Assembly (NCBI GenBank): GCA_965222065.1
Contig: OZ244933.1
Location: 558,001-622,000 of the forward strand
Direction: 5' to 3'
Length of the DNA: 64,000 nucleotides
Source: GM7GCV1 sp965222065
GTDB taxonomy: Bacteria > Pseudomonadota > Gammaproteobacteria > Pseudomonadales > GM7GCV1
The translations under genes and the position numbers were made by a program. Below, one piece after another: positions 45,337-54,579 of the stretch. The notes under the pieces are model-generated. The model did not search any database and was not told the origin of the DNA. It saw nothing but the letters and a program-made list of their open reading frames with translations. Each line of letters begins with the position of its first letter. The first letter of the stretch is position 1.

Positions 45337-46263
45337 ATGAAAAACTATCTTTTTATAGCACTTGCCCTGTTTCTGATTCCTACATCGGCGTTTGCCCAGC
45401 GCTGTGTATTTGAAAAACCGATTGAATTTGACGTGCCCGTGGACGGACAAACGCTGTTGGAACTGACAATGGAGTCGGGAAACCTTGTTATCGAAGGTAA
45501 CGACCAAATTGACCGGGTTGAAGTTCGCGCCACTGCCTGCTCGGGCAACAAGGATGCGATCGAGGACCTCGATTTAACCTACGACAGTAACAGCGAAACG
45601 ATCGAGATTCGCTCTGTGACCCCCAATTTTTCTTCCCTGTTTAGCTTCAACAACTACGCCTATATTGATACCACTATCGTCTTGCCTGCCAGCATGGATC
45701 TGGACATTAACGATGGCAGTGGAGAAATGAGTGTACGCAATGTGGCCAACGTGAAAATCGTCGACGGCTCGGGAAACACCAGCATAGAAACCATTTCCGG
45801 TTCCCTGGATCTGGTTGATGGCTCCGGCAATACCTCTATCCGCTCGGTAGCCGGGAATATAGAAATTGAGGACGGCTCTGGCAACCTGTCAATCAACGGC
45901 GTGACAGGCAGCACCGATGTCACTGATGGCTCAGGAAACCTGGACATTCAAAATGCTACCGGCACAGTCAAGGTCAGGGACGGTTCCGGTAATATTGATA
46001 TTCGTCGTTCCGGACCGGTTATCATTGACGAAGACGGCAGCGGAAATATTTCCATCGATAGTATTACTGGTGATGTCACCATTGAAAGTGATGGCTCAGG
46101 CAACATTGACATTGAGGATGTTGAAGGCAGCGTAGTGATTGAGAATGACGGCTCAGGTTCCATCAGGGTTCACAACATCACAGGTGATTTTATTGTCGGT
46201 AATCAAGGCTCTGGTGGGCTCTCGCACTCCGGTGTCCAGGGAAGCGTCTCTATCGCCGATTAG
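45337..46263 (+). CDS. exported DUF4097-like repeat protein with DGSGN repeats
   Basis: 308 residues with AGAGGA before the ATG and a signal peptide ending near AFA-QR (21). From about residue 125 to the end, blocks of about 17-20 residues repeat, each with DGSGN or EDGSGN followed by a short I-x-I strand and a turn such as VTG. These are typical of beta-roll/beta-helix stacks in DUF4097-like or adhesin-like proteins, where the DGSGN loop could bind calcium. The protein is presumed periplasmic or surface-exposed. It ends just before a bidirectional terminator. Function is unknown; cell-envelope stress or adhesion are guesses. Confidence 0.8.
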   Translation: MKNYLFIALALFLIPTSAFAQRCVFEKPIEFDVPVDGQTLLELTMESGNLVIEGNDQIDRVEVRATACSGNKDAIEDLDLTYDSNSETIEIRSVTPNFSSLFSFNNYAYIDTTIVLPASMDLDINDGSGEMSVRNVANVKIVDGSGNTSIETISGSLDLVDGSGNTSIRSVAGNIEIEDGSGNLSINGVTGSTDVTDGSGNLDIQNATGTVKVRDGSGNIDIRRSGPVIIDEDGSGNISIDSITGDVTIESDGSGNIDIEDVEGSVVIENDGSGSIRVHNITGDFIVGNQGSGGLSHSGVQGSVSIAD

Positions 46264-46294
46264 CCATTTTCCCGGGCTGAACTGAAAGTAAGAC

Positions 46295-46336
46295 AAAAAA
46301 CGTCGCCAGCATATCCGATTGTCTGGCGACGTTTTT
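46295..46336. terminator. bidirectional rho-independent terminator
   Basis: AAAAA before CGTCGCCAG (46301-46309), a 13-base loop, CTGGCGACG (46323-46331) and TTTTT (46332-46336). The stem is 9 bp, extendable through the A/T tracts, so it works in both directions. It lies between the converging repeat-protein gene and the RND permease gene. Confidence 0.9.
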
Positions 46337-46365
46337 GGTGTTAACCAGTATCTTCCCGCCTGCTT

Positions 46366-49300
46366 TTACCTGTCTCTGGCGACGTTGTTGGCAAATAATC
46401 GATCCATGCCGGCTTTCATGCCCAGTCTAATGTCATCACCCAGGGAATAAACGCAGGGCGTCATAATAAGGGTAACGACCGAAGCCGCCATAACGCCAAA
46501 GGCCAACGCGCTCGCCATGGGGATTAGAAACTGCGCCTGGGTGCTCTGCTCCATCATAAGGGGCGTCAAACCCACGAAGGTCGTCATGGTGGTCAGGAAA
46601 ATGGGGCGAAACCGGTCCCGGCCAGCCTGTATGAGCGCGTGGTGGCGGCTAAAACCTATATCGCGCAGATTGTTGGCGCGGTCTATAAGCACAAGCGTAT
46701 CGTTTACCACCACACCCGCTGCAGCAAGCACGCCCATGAGCGTCAGCATACTTATCGTCTGCCCTGTCAACAGGTGGGAAATAACAGCGCCGGTAAAGCC
46801 GAACGGGATGGCCGCCAAAATGATCACCGGCTGCCACCAGGAGCGAAACTCTATGGCGAGCAGGCCATAGATGACCAGTATAGCCAGTGAACCGAATCGA
46901 ATGATGGATTGCATGAACTCCATGTTCTCTCGCTGGGCGCCCTCCAGACTTAACTGGACGTCCGGGAAGCGGCTCTGGAATTCCCCTATTTGATTATTTA
47001 AAAAAGCATCCACCACGAAGGATGATGTCTGATTACCCTGGTCCTCGTAGTCAGCCGTTACCGAGATCGTTGTCATGCCATCGACTCTGTTAATTTCGGC
47101 GAATCCCTCGACAAATCTTGTGTTGGCTACGCTGTCGAAAGGCACAGCACGGCCATCCGGGAGGCGTACGCGCAGGTCGCGCAACGTCTGTGGGTTATTC
47201 CGCTCTTCATCCGGATAGCGAACCATGACCTTTACGTCCTCACGCAAACGTGGGATTCGTTGTACTTCTTCGCCATAAAAAACCTGGCGCATCTGCTGGC
47301 CCAGCAGCGCAGGTGTAATGCCCAGGTTATCAGCCACGGCCGTTGGCTCGACCACCATTTCGGGTCGCCCCTGGGTCAGGGTGTCTCGCAGATTATAAAT
47401 GCCCGGATAACTGCCCAGCTTTTCTTTCACCCAGTCGGCCGCGTCTTGAAGATTATCCAGATCAAGGGCGTTGAGCTGAAATTCAATATCGGCTTCACCA
47501 CCAAACGCAATGCTACCGGCCACATTAAAACGTTCTGCCTGGGGCAAATCGCCGATATGTTTTTCCCAGGCTGATACAAATGCAGCCGAAGGAGTCACCC
47601 TCACTTCAGGCGAAGTGAGCTGGGCAATTGTCTCGATAAAGTTGCCCGAGGCAGTAACAAAGAATTCCTCGATCAGTTTTTCGTTATTTTCCATCTGCAA
47701 CTCGGCCTCGGCCTCGTAAGCCGCTTTACTGATACGCTCACTGATATTTTCAATCTCTGTAAAAGGAGTGCCGGCCGGCAACGTCACGGACGTACGGATA
47801 GTTTCCACCGGCACATTAGGCATCATGGCCGACTTGACCCAGCCGCCCGCATATAAGCTGAAGACCAGCCAGAAAATGGAGAAAAAAACCGAGATGGTCA
47901 GCATCCTGTAGTTCAGGCATTTACGTAGAAAAGGCCGGTAGTAGCAGACGACAAAATGCTCTATTGAGCGCGCTATATACTGTGTCGCACGCTGTAACCG
48001 GCTTTTCAGGTGCTGTGGCCGCTCAGGCTTTAAATAAGACAGGTGGGAAGGCAATATCAACAAGGATTCCACCAGCGACAGAGCCAGCGCCAGTATGGGA
48101 ATGGTGGCGATGGGTCCCATGAAAACGGCAAAATCACCGGGCAGGAAAAATAAGGGGATGAACACCACAATGGATGTGGTCACGGCAAAGACCACGGGTT
48201 TGGCTACTTCATTCGCACCAAGCTTGGAACCGGCTATTCCGTAAATACCCCTTCTGGAGTGCACCCGGTGTATGTTTTCACCGATGATAATCGCGTCATC
48301 GACCACGATACCCAGTACCAGAATGAAGGCAAAGAGTGTGATCATGTTGATTGAGGCCCCTACCACCGGCATCAAAAAAAGCGTGCCCACAAAAGAAACC
48401 GCAATACCGACAGCCGTCCAGAAGGCAATGGCCGGTCTTAGAAAAAGCAACAGCAGCAGCATCACCAGTACCAGGCCGATGGCACCGTTACGCATCAGGG
48501 TATTGAGCCTGTCCTTGAAGTAACGGGATGAATCGTTCCAGGTGGTGATCTGTATCGAGTCGGGTAATTCGACTTGTTTTCGCTCGATAAAATCGCGTAC
48601 TTCACGCGCTGTTACCAGGATATCCGGGTTTTGAGTAGTGGTAATATCCAGGAATGCGGCACGCTTGCCGTTAAAGCGGGAGATTTTCTCCTCCTTCACA
48701 AAGCCGTCCCGAATAATCGCAATATCTTCCAGCCGGACATCACCACCATTGTCCTCGCTTATAACGGGAATGTTACCGAAGTCCCTGGCGTTATAGGCCT
48801 GCTCGCGAACCTGTACCTGGATATCACCGCTGGGAGCGCGGATAAGGCCACCTGCCACCGTCTGCGAGTGAGCAGCAATAGCATCCGCAACCTCGCTCAA
48901 ACTCAAATCATATTCGCGCAACCGGGCTTCAGGCACTTCGATGGAAACTTCATACCTGCGTGTTCCTCTCACCGTTACTAACGGGATTTGCGGGTTGACA
49001 GACAGCTCCTCTTTCATTGATTCGGCGTATTCCTTGAGCGAGGCTTCGTCAACGTCGCCGTAGAGCGCGATACTAATGGTCGTTTGCTGGAAACGTACTT
49101 CCTGGACGATGGGCCGCTCTGCTTCAACCGGAAATGTGAGAATGGAGTCGACGCGCGACTTCACAGAGTTAAGCATGCTGTCGATGGAATAATTGTTTGC
49201 CACTTCCACCTCGACGGTGCCACTGCCCTGCGTGGCGCTACAGCGCAACTCCTGAATACCCTGCAACCCTTCCAGAGACTCCTCGATGCGAATGCAGATC

Positions 49301-49488
49301 TGCTGCTCGACTTCACGCGGGGAAGCTCCCGGATAGGCCACAGTCACCCGTACAATATCTTCTTCAATCGGCGGAAAGGTTTCTTTATCGAGAGAAACAT
49401 AGGCACTCAGGCCGCCCACCAGCAAAAAAGCCATAAGAATGTTGGCGGCGATGTGGTTATCGGCAAACCAGTCGAGCAGTCCCTTCAT
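46366..49488 (-). CDS. RND-family efflux permease, AcrB/HAE1-like
   Basis: 1040 residues, the standard RND length, with 12 membrane helices in two repeats and large periplasmic loops between. Residues near 405 (GIVVDDAIIIGENI) match the helix 4 signature carrying the paired acidic residues used for proton relay; the matching helix 10 reads VVVNDTLVLIDRAN. The ATG overlaps the adaptor stop by four bases (ATGA), so the pair is translationally coupled. It exports small hydrophobic compounds or metabolites with proton antiport. The substrate is unknown, and no outer-membrane channel gene is adjacent. Confidence 0.93.
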   Translation of the reverse strand: MKGLLDWFADNHIAANILMAFLLVGGLSAYVSLDKETFPPIEEDIVRVTVAYPGASPREVEQQICIRIEESLEGLQGIQELRCSATQGSGTVEVEVANNYSIDSMLNSVKSRVDSILTFPVEAERPIVQEVRFQQTTISIALYGDVDEASLKEYAESMKEELSVNPQIPLVTVRGTRRYEVSIEVPEARLREYDLSLSEVADAIAAHSQTVAGGLIRAPSGDIQVQVREQAYNARDFGNIPVISEDNGGDVRLEDIAIIRDGFVKEEKISRFNGKRAAFLDITTTQNPDILVTAREVRDFIERKQVELPDSIQITTWNDSSRYFKDRLNTLMRNGAIGLVLVMLLLLLFLRPAIAFWTAVGIAVSFVGTLFLMPVVGASINMITLFAFILVLGIVVDDAIIIGENIHRVHSRRGIYGIAGSKLGANEVAKPVVFAVTTSIVVFIPLFFLPGDFAVFMGPIATIPILALALSLVESLLILPSHLSYLKPERPQHLKSRLQRATQYIARSIEHFVVCYYRPFLRKCLNYRMLTISVFFSIFWLVFSLYAGGWVKSAMMPNVPVETIRTSVTLPAGTPFTEIENISERISKAAYEAEAELQMENNEKLIEEFFVTASGNFIETIAQLTSPEVRVTPSAAFVSAWEKHIGDLPQAERFNVAGSIAFGGEADIEFQLNALDLDNLQDAADWVKEKLGSYPGIYNLRDTLTQGRPEMVVEPTAVADNLGITPALLGQQMRQVFYGEEVQRIPRLREDVKVMVRYPDEERNNPQTLRDLRVRLPDGRAVPFDSVANTRFVEGFAEINRVDGMTTISVTADYEDQGNQTSSFVVDAFLNNQIGEFQSRFPDVQLSLEGAQRENMEFMQSIIRFGSLAILVIYGLLAIEFRSWWQPVIILAAIPFGFTGAVISHLLTGQTISMLTLMGVLAAAGVVVNDTLVLIDRANNLRDIGFSRHHALIQAGRDRFRPIFLTTMTTFVGLTPLMMEQSTQAQFLIPMASALAFGVMAASVVTLIMTPCVYSLGDDIRLGMKAGMDRLFANNVARDR

Positions 49489-50642
49489 GAAGACTCGTCA
49501 AAAAGGGGGGATACGCGTTGCCCGGGTAGAACCCACAAAGGTCGTTGCCTTACAACAATATCCCCGTCAGACAGCCCCCCGATCAACACTTCAGTTTCGG
49601 TCTGTGCAAGAACGTCGACCTGCCTGGGGACCAACTGATTCTCCTGGATTAACAAGACCTGGGAGCGTTCATAAAGAGCAGTATCGGGGACCCAAACCGT
49701 ATTGGCTCGCGGTTCGGCGCGCAGCTCGACCTCCACGAAACGACCGGGATTGGGCAGAGTGTCGTTATTGTCTGACACACCGATATTGATAAAAACCGGA
49801 TAGAGCTGGGTACTGGCATCCATCTGTGCACCGATATTACGAATATGGCCCGCCTGTTCGACTGTCTCTCCTTCTTTCGCATCACTCCAGCGTATCCGTG
49901 CCTGCAGTCTGTTTTCCGGGACATGTTCGGCATGATCCAGCCATCCCAGGGATCTCAGCTGTTCAGCAGTCAGTGACAGGCGCACTTCCAGCTCGTTACT
50001 TGAGTACACTGTCGCCAAAGGCGTACCAGGCGGGACATATTGACCAAAGTCGGCCATGACATTTTCTACTTCCCCATCGAAGGGCGCATGCACCTCGGTA
50101 TAGGCAAGATCCTGTTTGGACTTCTCAACCGCTGCCTGGGCTGCTTCAACCTCCGACCGGGCAGCAGCCAGCTGGGGTTCACGCAAAAAAAGCGCATTGG
50201 CTGCTTCGCTGCCCAGATCCTGCCAGCGTCGCCTGGCTTCTTCGGCACGGGCCTGCTCCTGCGCCAGAGCTTGCTCGGCGACAGCGAGTCGTGAACGTGC
50301 CTGAGCCAGGGCGCTAAGGTAATCGGTTTTATCGAGGCTCAGTAGCAGATCACCTTGCTTGAATTGGGCACCTGTATTGTATAGCGGCGTGACGGACTTG
50401 ATCTCGCCGCCTACCCGACTGACCACGTCAATGACGTGACGCGCTCGAACCCTGCCCTGGGTCGCTACAAGAGGCTGATGGTGACCAGTCTGGATTTTTA
50501 TGGCCGGGACACTGGCCGGTGCAGGCTGACCTGTTTCAGAAGGCGAAGGCGTAGAGCGCGCCGTCCAGAACATAACAGCGATCAGAAGGGTACCCACAGC
50601 AATAAGCGCGGGCAGCAGAGAGACTAGACGGGCTCGGTGCAT
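49485..50642 (-). CDS. RND periplasmic adaptor (membrane fusion protein)
   Basis: 385 residues from the ATG at 50642, chosen because a membrane anchor (MHRARLVSLLPALIAVGTLL) follows directly; the upstream in-frame ATG lacks a ribosome-binding site. Lipoyl-like halves (VDVVSRVGGEIK; VHAPFDGEVENV) flank a coiled-coil hairpin at about 100-190 rich in Ala, Glu and Gln. The C-terminal beta-barrel and membrane-proximal domain end the protein. It links the RND permease to an outer-membrane channel, which must be encoded elsewhere. Divergent from the sugar dehydrogenase gene across 279 bases with no other gene. Confidence 0.9.
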   Translation of the reverse strand: MHRARLVSLLPALIAVGTLLIAVMFWTARSTPSPSETGQPAPASVPAIKIQTGHHQPLVATQGRVRARHVIDVVSRVGGEIKSVTPLYNTGAQFKQGDLLLSLDKTDYLSALAQARSRLAVAEQALAQEQARAEEARRRWQDLGSEAANALFLREPQLAAARSEVEAAQAAVEKSKQDLAYTEVHAPFDGEVENVMADFGQYVPPGTPLATVYSSNELEVRLSLTAEQLRSLGWLDHAEHVPENRLQARIRWSDAKEGETVEQAGHIRNIGAQMDASTQLYPVFINIGVSDNNDTLPNPGRFVEVELRAEPRANTVWVPDTALYERSQVLLIQENQLVPRQVDVLAQTETEVLIGGLSDGDIVVRQRPLWVLPGQRVSPLFDESS

Positions 50643-50921
50643 GCAACCGTATTCTAGACACAAAGGACGGAAAATGTAAGAAATCTGAGTCTGCATGGCC
50701 AGGAGAGTCGTGCATGCAGATTTTCAGCATTCCTCAGTCAGGGTGCGCAATAGCAAAAAGCAGAGTTAATGCCTGCCTCAATTTATTATTGTTATAAAAA
50801 AAGACAAGGGGCGAACCTAAAACCCTCTAACAGGCTATAAAGGGTGGCAAAGTAATGCTCAATGTAATATTTTTCTTGTTCTGGCCCGATTAAAACACTC
50901 ACAAAGCGGTTACCTATTTTC

Positions 50922-52721
50922 ATGCGCCATCTATTCTCATTGAAGCACCCTTTTTCGTATTTACTTCTTTCGCTCTTTGTTTTTACTTCCTGCAGTAGTG
51001 AACAACCGGACTTGACTGCACCGGATGAGCGTCATTTCAGTAAAACCATGCTGGTTACGGGCGAGCTTTTTGAGCCCATTGATATGACGATCCTGCCAAA
51101 TATGGACATTCTCATCGTTCAAAGAAGAGGTGAAATACTCAGGTACGACCACGAATCAGGCGAGCTGAGCCAGGCAGGATTTCTGGATGTCTTTTTCGAA
51201 GCTGATGACCCTGATGTGAACGCCGAAGAAGGGGTTGTCGGGATTGAAAAGGATCCGGATTTTGAAAACAACGGCTATGTCTACATCTTTTACAGTCCCA
51301 TCGACACCGCTGTAAACCGACTATCCCGGTTTGTTTATGAGAACGACGAACTGAATATGGACTCGGAGACCGTAGTCCTTGAGCTTTATTCCCAAAGAAA
51401 TATTTGCTGTCACACGGGTGGCGACATCGCCTTTGACAGTGACGGCCTGCTCTATTTGTCCACAGGAGACAACTCCACACCCTTTAATCAGCCAGAGGGT
51501 GAATTCAAGCTGAACGGTTACGCTCCCCTGGATGCTCGCCCAGGTTTTGAACAATATGATGCCCGCCGGTCATCCGGAAATGCCAACGACCTGAGAGGGA
51601 AAATCCTGCGCATCCGGGTTCACGCGGACGGGTCTTATACCATTCCGGAAGGGAACCTCTACCCCGAAGGGATGGAAGGGACACGCTCGGAGATCTATGT
51701 ACAGGGAACGCGAAACCCTTATGCCATTTCCGTTGATCCGAAAACAGGCTTCCTCTATTGGGGGGAAATCGGACCCGATGCCAGGGAAGACAGCCTGGGC
51801 ACTCGAGGTCCCATCGGCTATGACGAGATCAACCAGGCGCGTGAAGCCGGGCACTTTGGTTGGCCATTTTTTGTTGGCAACAATTACGCCTACAACGAAT
51901 ACGATTATGCCACCGGGACCTCCGGTCGGCAGTTCGACCCGCAAAACCCGATCAATGATTCGCCCAACAATACCGGTATTCGGGAGCTGCCGCCCGCGCA
52001 ACCTGCCTTTATCTGGTACCCCTACACGGAGTCTGGGGAATTTCCACAAGTAGGTACCGGGGGAAGAAATGCCATGGCCGGCCCCGTCTACTATACGGAC
52101 TTGTATCCGCAAGCAACCAGGCTTCCTGACTACTTTGACGGCAAACTGTTCATTTATGACTGGATCCGCAACTGGGTAAAAGTGGTTACGCTCTCGCCGG
52201 AAGGTGACTATGTCGCCATGGAACCCTTTATGGGAGGAACAGAGTTCAATGCGGTCATTGATATGGAGACCGGGCCCGACGGCAAGCTTTACATGCTGGA
52301 GTATGGGCGTGGCTGGTTTTCGGCCAATCCTGACGCTGGGTTGGCGAGAATTGACTATAGCGAAACCCCCATAATGCCGATTGGAGACGACCAGGTCGAA
52401 ACAGAAGCCGACGCGATGACCGGCGAAGTCCCTGAGGCGGGACATTTGGTTCCCACGGAAGAAATGTCCGGAGAGCAACTGGTCGCAAACCTTGATTGTG
52501 GCTCCTGTCACCTCCCTTACGAGATGTCCGTGGGGCCACCCTATGCCAGTATCGCCGAACGCTACGAGGACACCCCCGAAACAGTGGCCCTGCTTTCCGG
52601 CAGAATCATAGAGGGAAGTGTCGGCCAGTGGAGTGACACCCGCGCCATGCCGCCGCATGCAGAATTAAGTGGCGAGGATACAGAAAAAATTGTCGACTGG
52701 ATTCTCTCTTTTAAAGAGTAG
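50922..52721 (+). CDS. PQQ-dependent sugar dehydrogenase-like lipoprotein with C-terminal cytochrome c domain
   Basis: 599 residues. The signal ends in the lipobox FTSC with lipid Cys at 24. Residues 40-480 form a six-bladed propeller of the glucose/sorbosone dehydrogenase type, with CCHTGGDIAFDSDGLLYLSTGD, GTRNPYAISVDP and GPIGYDEINQ near the active site. Residues 505-599 form a cytochrome c domain with haem motif C526-GSC-H530. Such enzymes oxidise aldoses or cyclic sugars to lactones in the periplasm with PQQ, the fused haem taking the electrons. A SMP-30 lactonase lies downstream in the window. The ribosome-binding site is weak, and the substrate is unknown. Confidence 0.88.
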   Translation: MRHLFSLKHPFSYLLLSLFVFTSCSSEQPDLTAPDERHFSKTMLVTGELFEPIDMTILPNMDILIVQRRGEILRYDHESGELSQAGFLDVFFEADDPDVNAEEGVVGIEKDPDFENNGYVYIFYSPIDTAVNRLSRFVYENDELNMDSETVVLELYSQRNICCHTGGDIAFDSDGLLYLSTGDNSTPFNQPEGEFKLNGYAPLDARPGFEQYDARRSSGNANDLRGKILRIRVHADGSYTIPEGNLYPEGMEGTRSEIYVQGTRNPYAISVDPKTGFLYWGEIGPDAREDSLGTRGPIGYDEINQAREAGHFGWPFFVGNNYAYNEYDYATGTSGRQFDPQNPINDSPNNTGIRELPPAQPAFIWYPYTESGEFPQVGTGGRNAMAGPVYYTDLYPQATRLPDYFDGKLFIYDWIRNWVKVVTLSPEGDYVAMEPFMGGTEFNAVIDMETGPDGKLYMLEYGRGWFSANPDAGLARIDYSETPIMPIGDDQVETEADAMTGEVPEAGHLVPTEEMSGEQLVANLDCGSCHLPYEMSVGPPYASIAERYEDTPETVALLSGRIIEGSVGQWSDTRAMPPHAELSGEDTEKIVDWILSFKE

Positions 52722-52746
52722 CCGGAGTTTCAACGAAGACGGCCGA

Positions 52747-54552
52747 TCACCACATCCAGTTACGAAGCCGGAGCATTAGTCTTTCCGGATCTGAAAGCTC
52801 GGCACGTTCGGCAAGAAGTTCAGCTAACAGCTCGGGGCGGTCGGTAATAATATTGTCGACACCCCGATCAATCATGCGTGACATGGTTTGCCGATCATTA
52901 ACCGTCCAGACGTGAATTTCCTGGTTTTGCCGGCGAATATTGCTAATGCGAGCCGGGTTAATTAGTGCATCCCTAAGAGCTATCGCATCGAACGGCTGGT
53001 CATCGATCGAGCCTATGACCGAATGCACCAACAGGCTGGTGCGCAAACCCGGCGCCAATTGCTGTGCCTTATGCAACACTTCAGGCTCAAGCGCTGCAAG
53101 CAGGCTTTGGTCTATCATGTTCTTTTTTTGCAGTGTCTTTACGACACGATCGACCAGGTGGGGACTCCGGGAGCTTGATTTTATCTCCAGATAAAGTTTC
53201 GCCCGGCCTTGTATAAGCTGAATCGCTTGCTCCAGCGTAGGGATACGGGAACCTTCAATGTCCGGATTAAAGCCGCTGTTTTTTTCCAGTTCGCGAATTT
53301 CGGCCAGGGTCAAATCCCAGACATCCCTCGGATCATTGGCGACACGCAGAAAATCCTTGTCATGCAGTAACACTAACCGCCCATCGGCGGTCTCGCGCAC
53401 ATCAAGTTCAATATAGTCGGCGCCATCCTCTATCGCGTACTGAATGGCGGCAATTGAATTGTCCGGCGCCTTCAGGGAACTGCCACGATGCGCCGTGATA
53501 GAGATGTTCTCCGGTGCACTCCAGCTATTAACCACATAGCCGACCTGGATTAACGCCAATATGATGACGATCACTTCAATACCTGAGGCCAGGACGCCTA
53601 CCTTTCGCGGTTCAGGATCCGGGGGCAGACTGACGTGGCGCCCCTGGCTGCGTAAATAGAGTTTCAAAATCACCAGACTGTTTACACTGACGCCGATAAA
53701 GCCCACAGCAACAGCCAAAACCGCATAGACCAGTATCAACAGCAGCATGACGGGAATAAGCACGCGGTAAAATTCGGGTAGTACCGCAAGCACTCCCTTG
53801 CCCAGAACATCAAAAACCACCGCCAACAGGACAGGCAATAAAGCCACAACAGCCCCTGCGCTGATAACCAGGGTGGCAATACTAAGGCGTTCGCCCTTGC
53901 TGAGCTCTGCGCTGCGCTTAAGCGCCTGGCGAGGAGGAATTTCTTCCAGCAGCAATATTGGCAGTGCCAGAGCCCATCGCAAATACAGGCTGCCATTGGC
54001 CACTGCCATCATTACGAACGTAATCATCACAACACCCAAAAAGCCCCAATACGCTGATGGCTGTTCAGTGATGACATAATAGATATCGTAATCACCCAGA
54101 AGAACATTAAAGACTGTGGCAATGATGAATATAAATGGAGAGGCAACCAGAAGCTGGGCAACTACCTGAATACCGGCCAATTTGAGCAGCCTGGGTAAAC
54201 GGTGAGCAATACGCCAAAGCGCACTGGCAGCCGTATGGAGGCCATTATCCTGTCCGTGAGACACAATCAGCATCATTCCCGCATGCTGAAGAAAAATAGC
54301 CATGATCGTTAGAGTGCCGGACACAAGCACCCATAGCATCCCGGCGGGCGTCATCAGAAAGCGGACCAGATCAACGTTGCTAATCAGAGAAACGTCGGAA
54401 GTATTGATCAGTATGGATAATAGCCAACCTGAGACAGGCGAAATGAGACAAAACGTCAAAACAATAAAATAGACGTGAAATGCCAGCATGGGTCGCCGGT
54501 GATAGTGCAAGCAGGCTAATGTGGAACGGAAAAGATGTCGATTGCTAGGCAT
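52747..54552 (-). CDS. glycerophosphodiester phosphodiesterase with N-terminal membrane domain
   Basis: 601 residues. Residues 1-345 hold about seven to eight membrane helices; residues 350-601 form a GDPD TIM barrel (ITAHRGSSLKAPDNS; DYIELDVRETADGRLVLLHDKD), with the H-R pair, E-L-D and the following H of the catalytic metal site. The enzyme would hydrolyse glycerophosphodiesters to glycerol-3-phosphate and an alcohol at the membrane. It converges on the sugar dehydrogenase gene with 25 bases between. It has no clear link to sugar oxidation and may be a lipid or phosphate-recycling gene. Confidence 0.88.
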   Translation of the reverse strand: MPSNRHLFRSTLACLHYHRRPMLAFHVYFIVLTFCLISPVSGWLLSILINTSDVSLISNVDLVRFLMTPAGMLWVLVSGTLTIMAIFLQHAGMMLIVSHGQDNGLHTAASALWRIAHRLPRLLKLAGIQVVAQLLVASPFIFIIATVFNVLLGDYDIYYVITEQPSAYWGFLGVVMITFVMMAVANGSLYLRWALALPILLLEEIPPRQALKRSAELSKGERLSIATLVISAGAVVALLPVLLAVVFDVLGKGVLAVLPEFYRVLIPVMLLLILVYAVLAVAVGFIGVSVNSLVILKLYLRSQGRHVSLPPDPEPRKVGVLASGIEVIVIILALIQVGYVVNSWSAPENISITAHRGSSLKAPDNSIAAIQYAIEDGADYIELDVRETADGRLVLLHDKDFLRVANDPRDVWDLTLAEIRELEKNSGFNPDIEGSRIPTLEQAIQLIQGRAKLYLEIKSSSRSPHLVDRVVKTLQKKNMIDQSLLAALEPEVLHKAQQLAPGLRTSLLVHSVIGSIDDQPFDAIALRDALINPARISNIRRQNQEIHVWTVNDRQTMSRMIDRGVDNIITDRPELLAELLAERAELSDPERLMLRLRNWMW

Positions 54553-54579
54553 ATCTCCGAAAGTCTGGTGTCAGCGCGG

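Noticed and set aside
45709..46220. Periodic DNA repeats that could be taken for a CRISPR array
   Set aside because: The period is about 60 bases in frame with DGSGN protein repeats, the units are diverged at the DNA level and lie inside a coding gene with a signal peptide.
46366..50642. RND pair as a heavy-metal exporter
   Set aside because: The permease shows the HAE1-like helix 4 signature rather than metal-RND motifs, and no metal-binding clusters are visible in the adaptor.
51570..52658. 362-codon open frame opposite the sugar dehydrogenase
   Set aside because: Antisense to a gene with complete propeller and haem motifs; no start signals.
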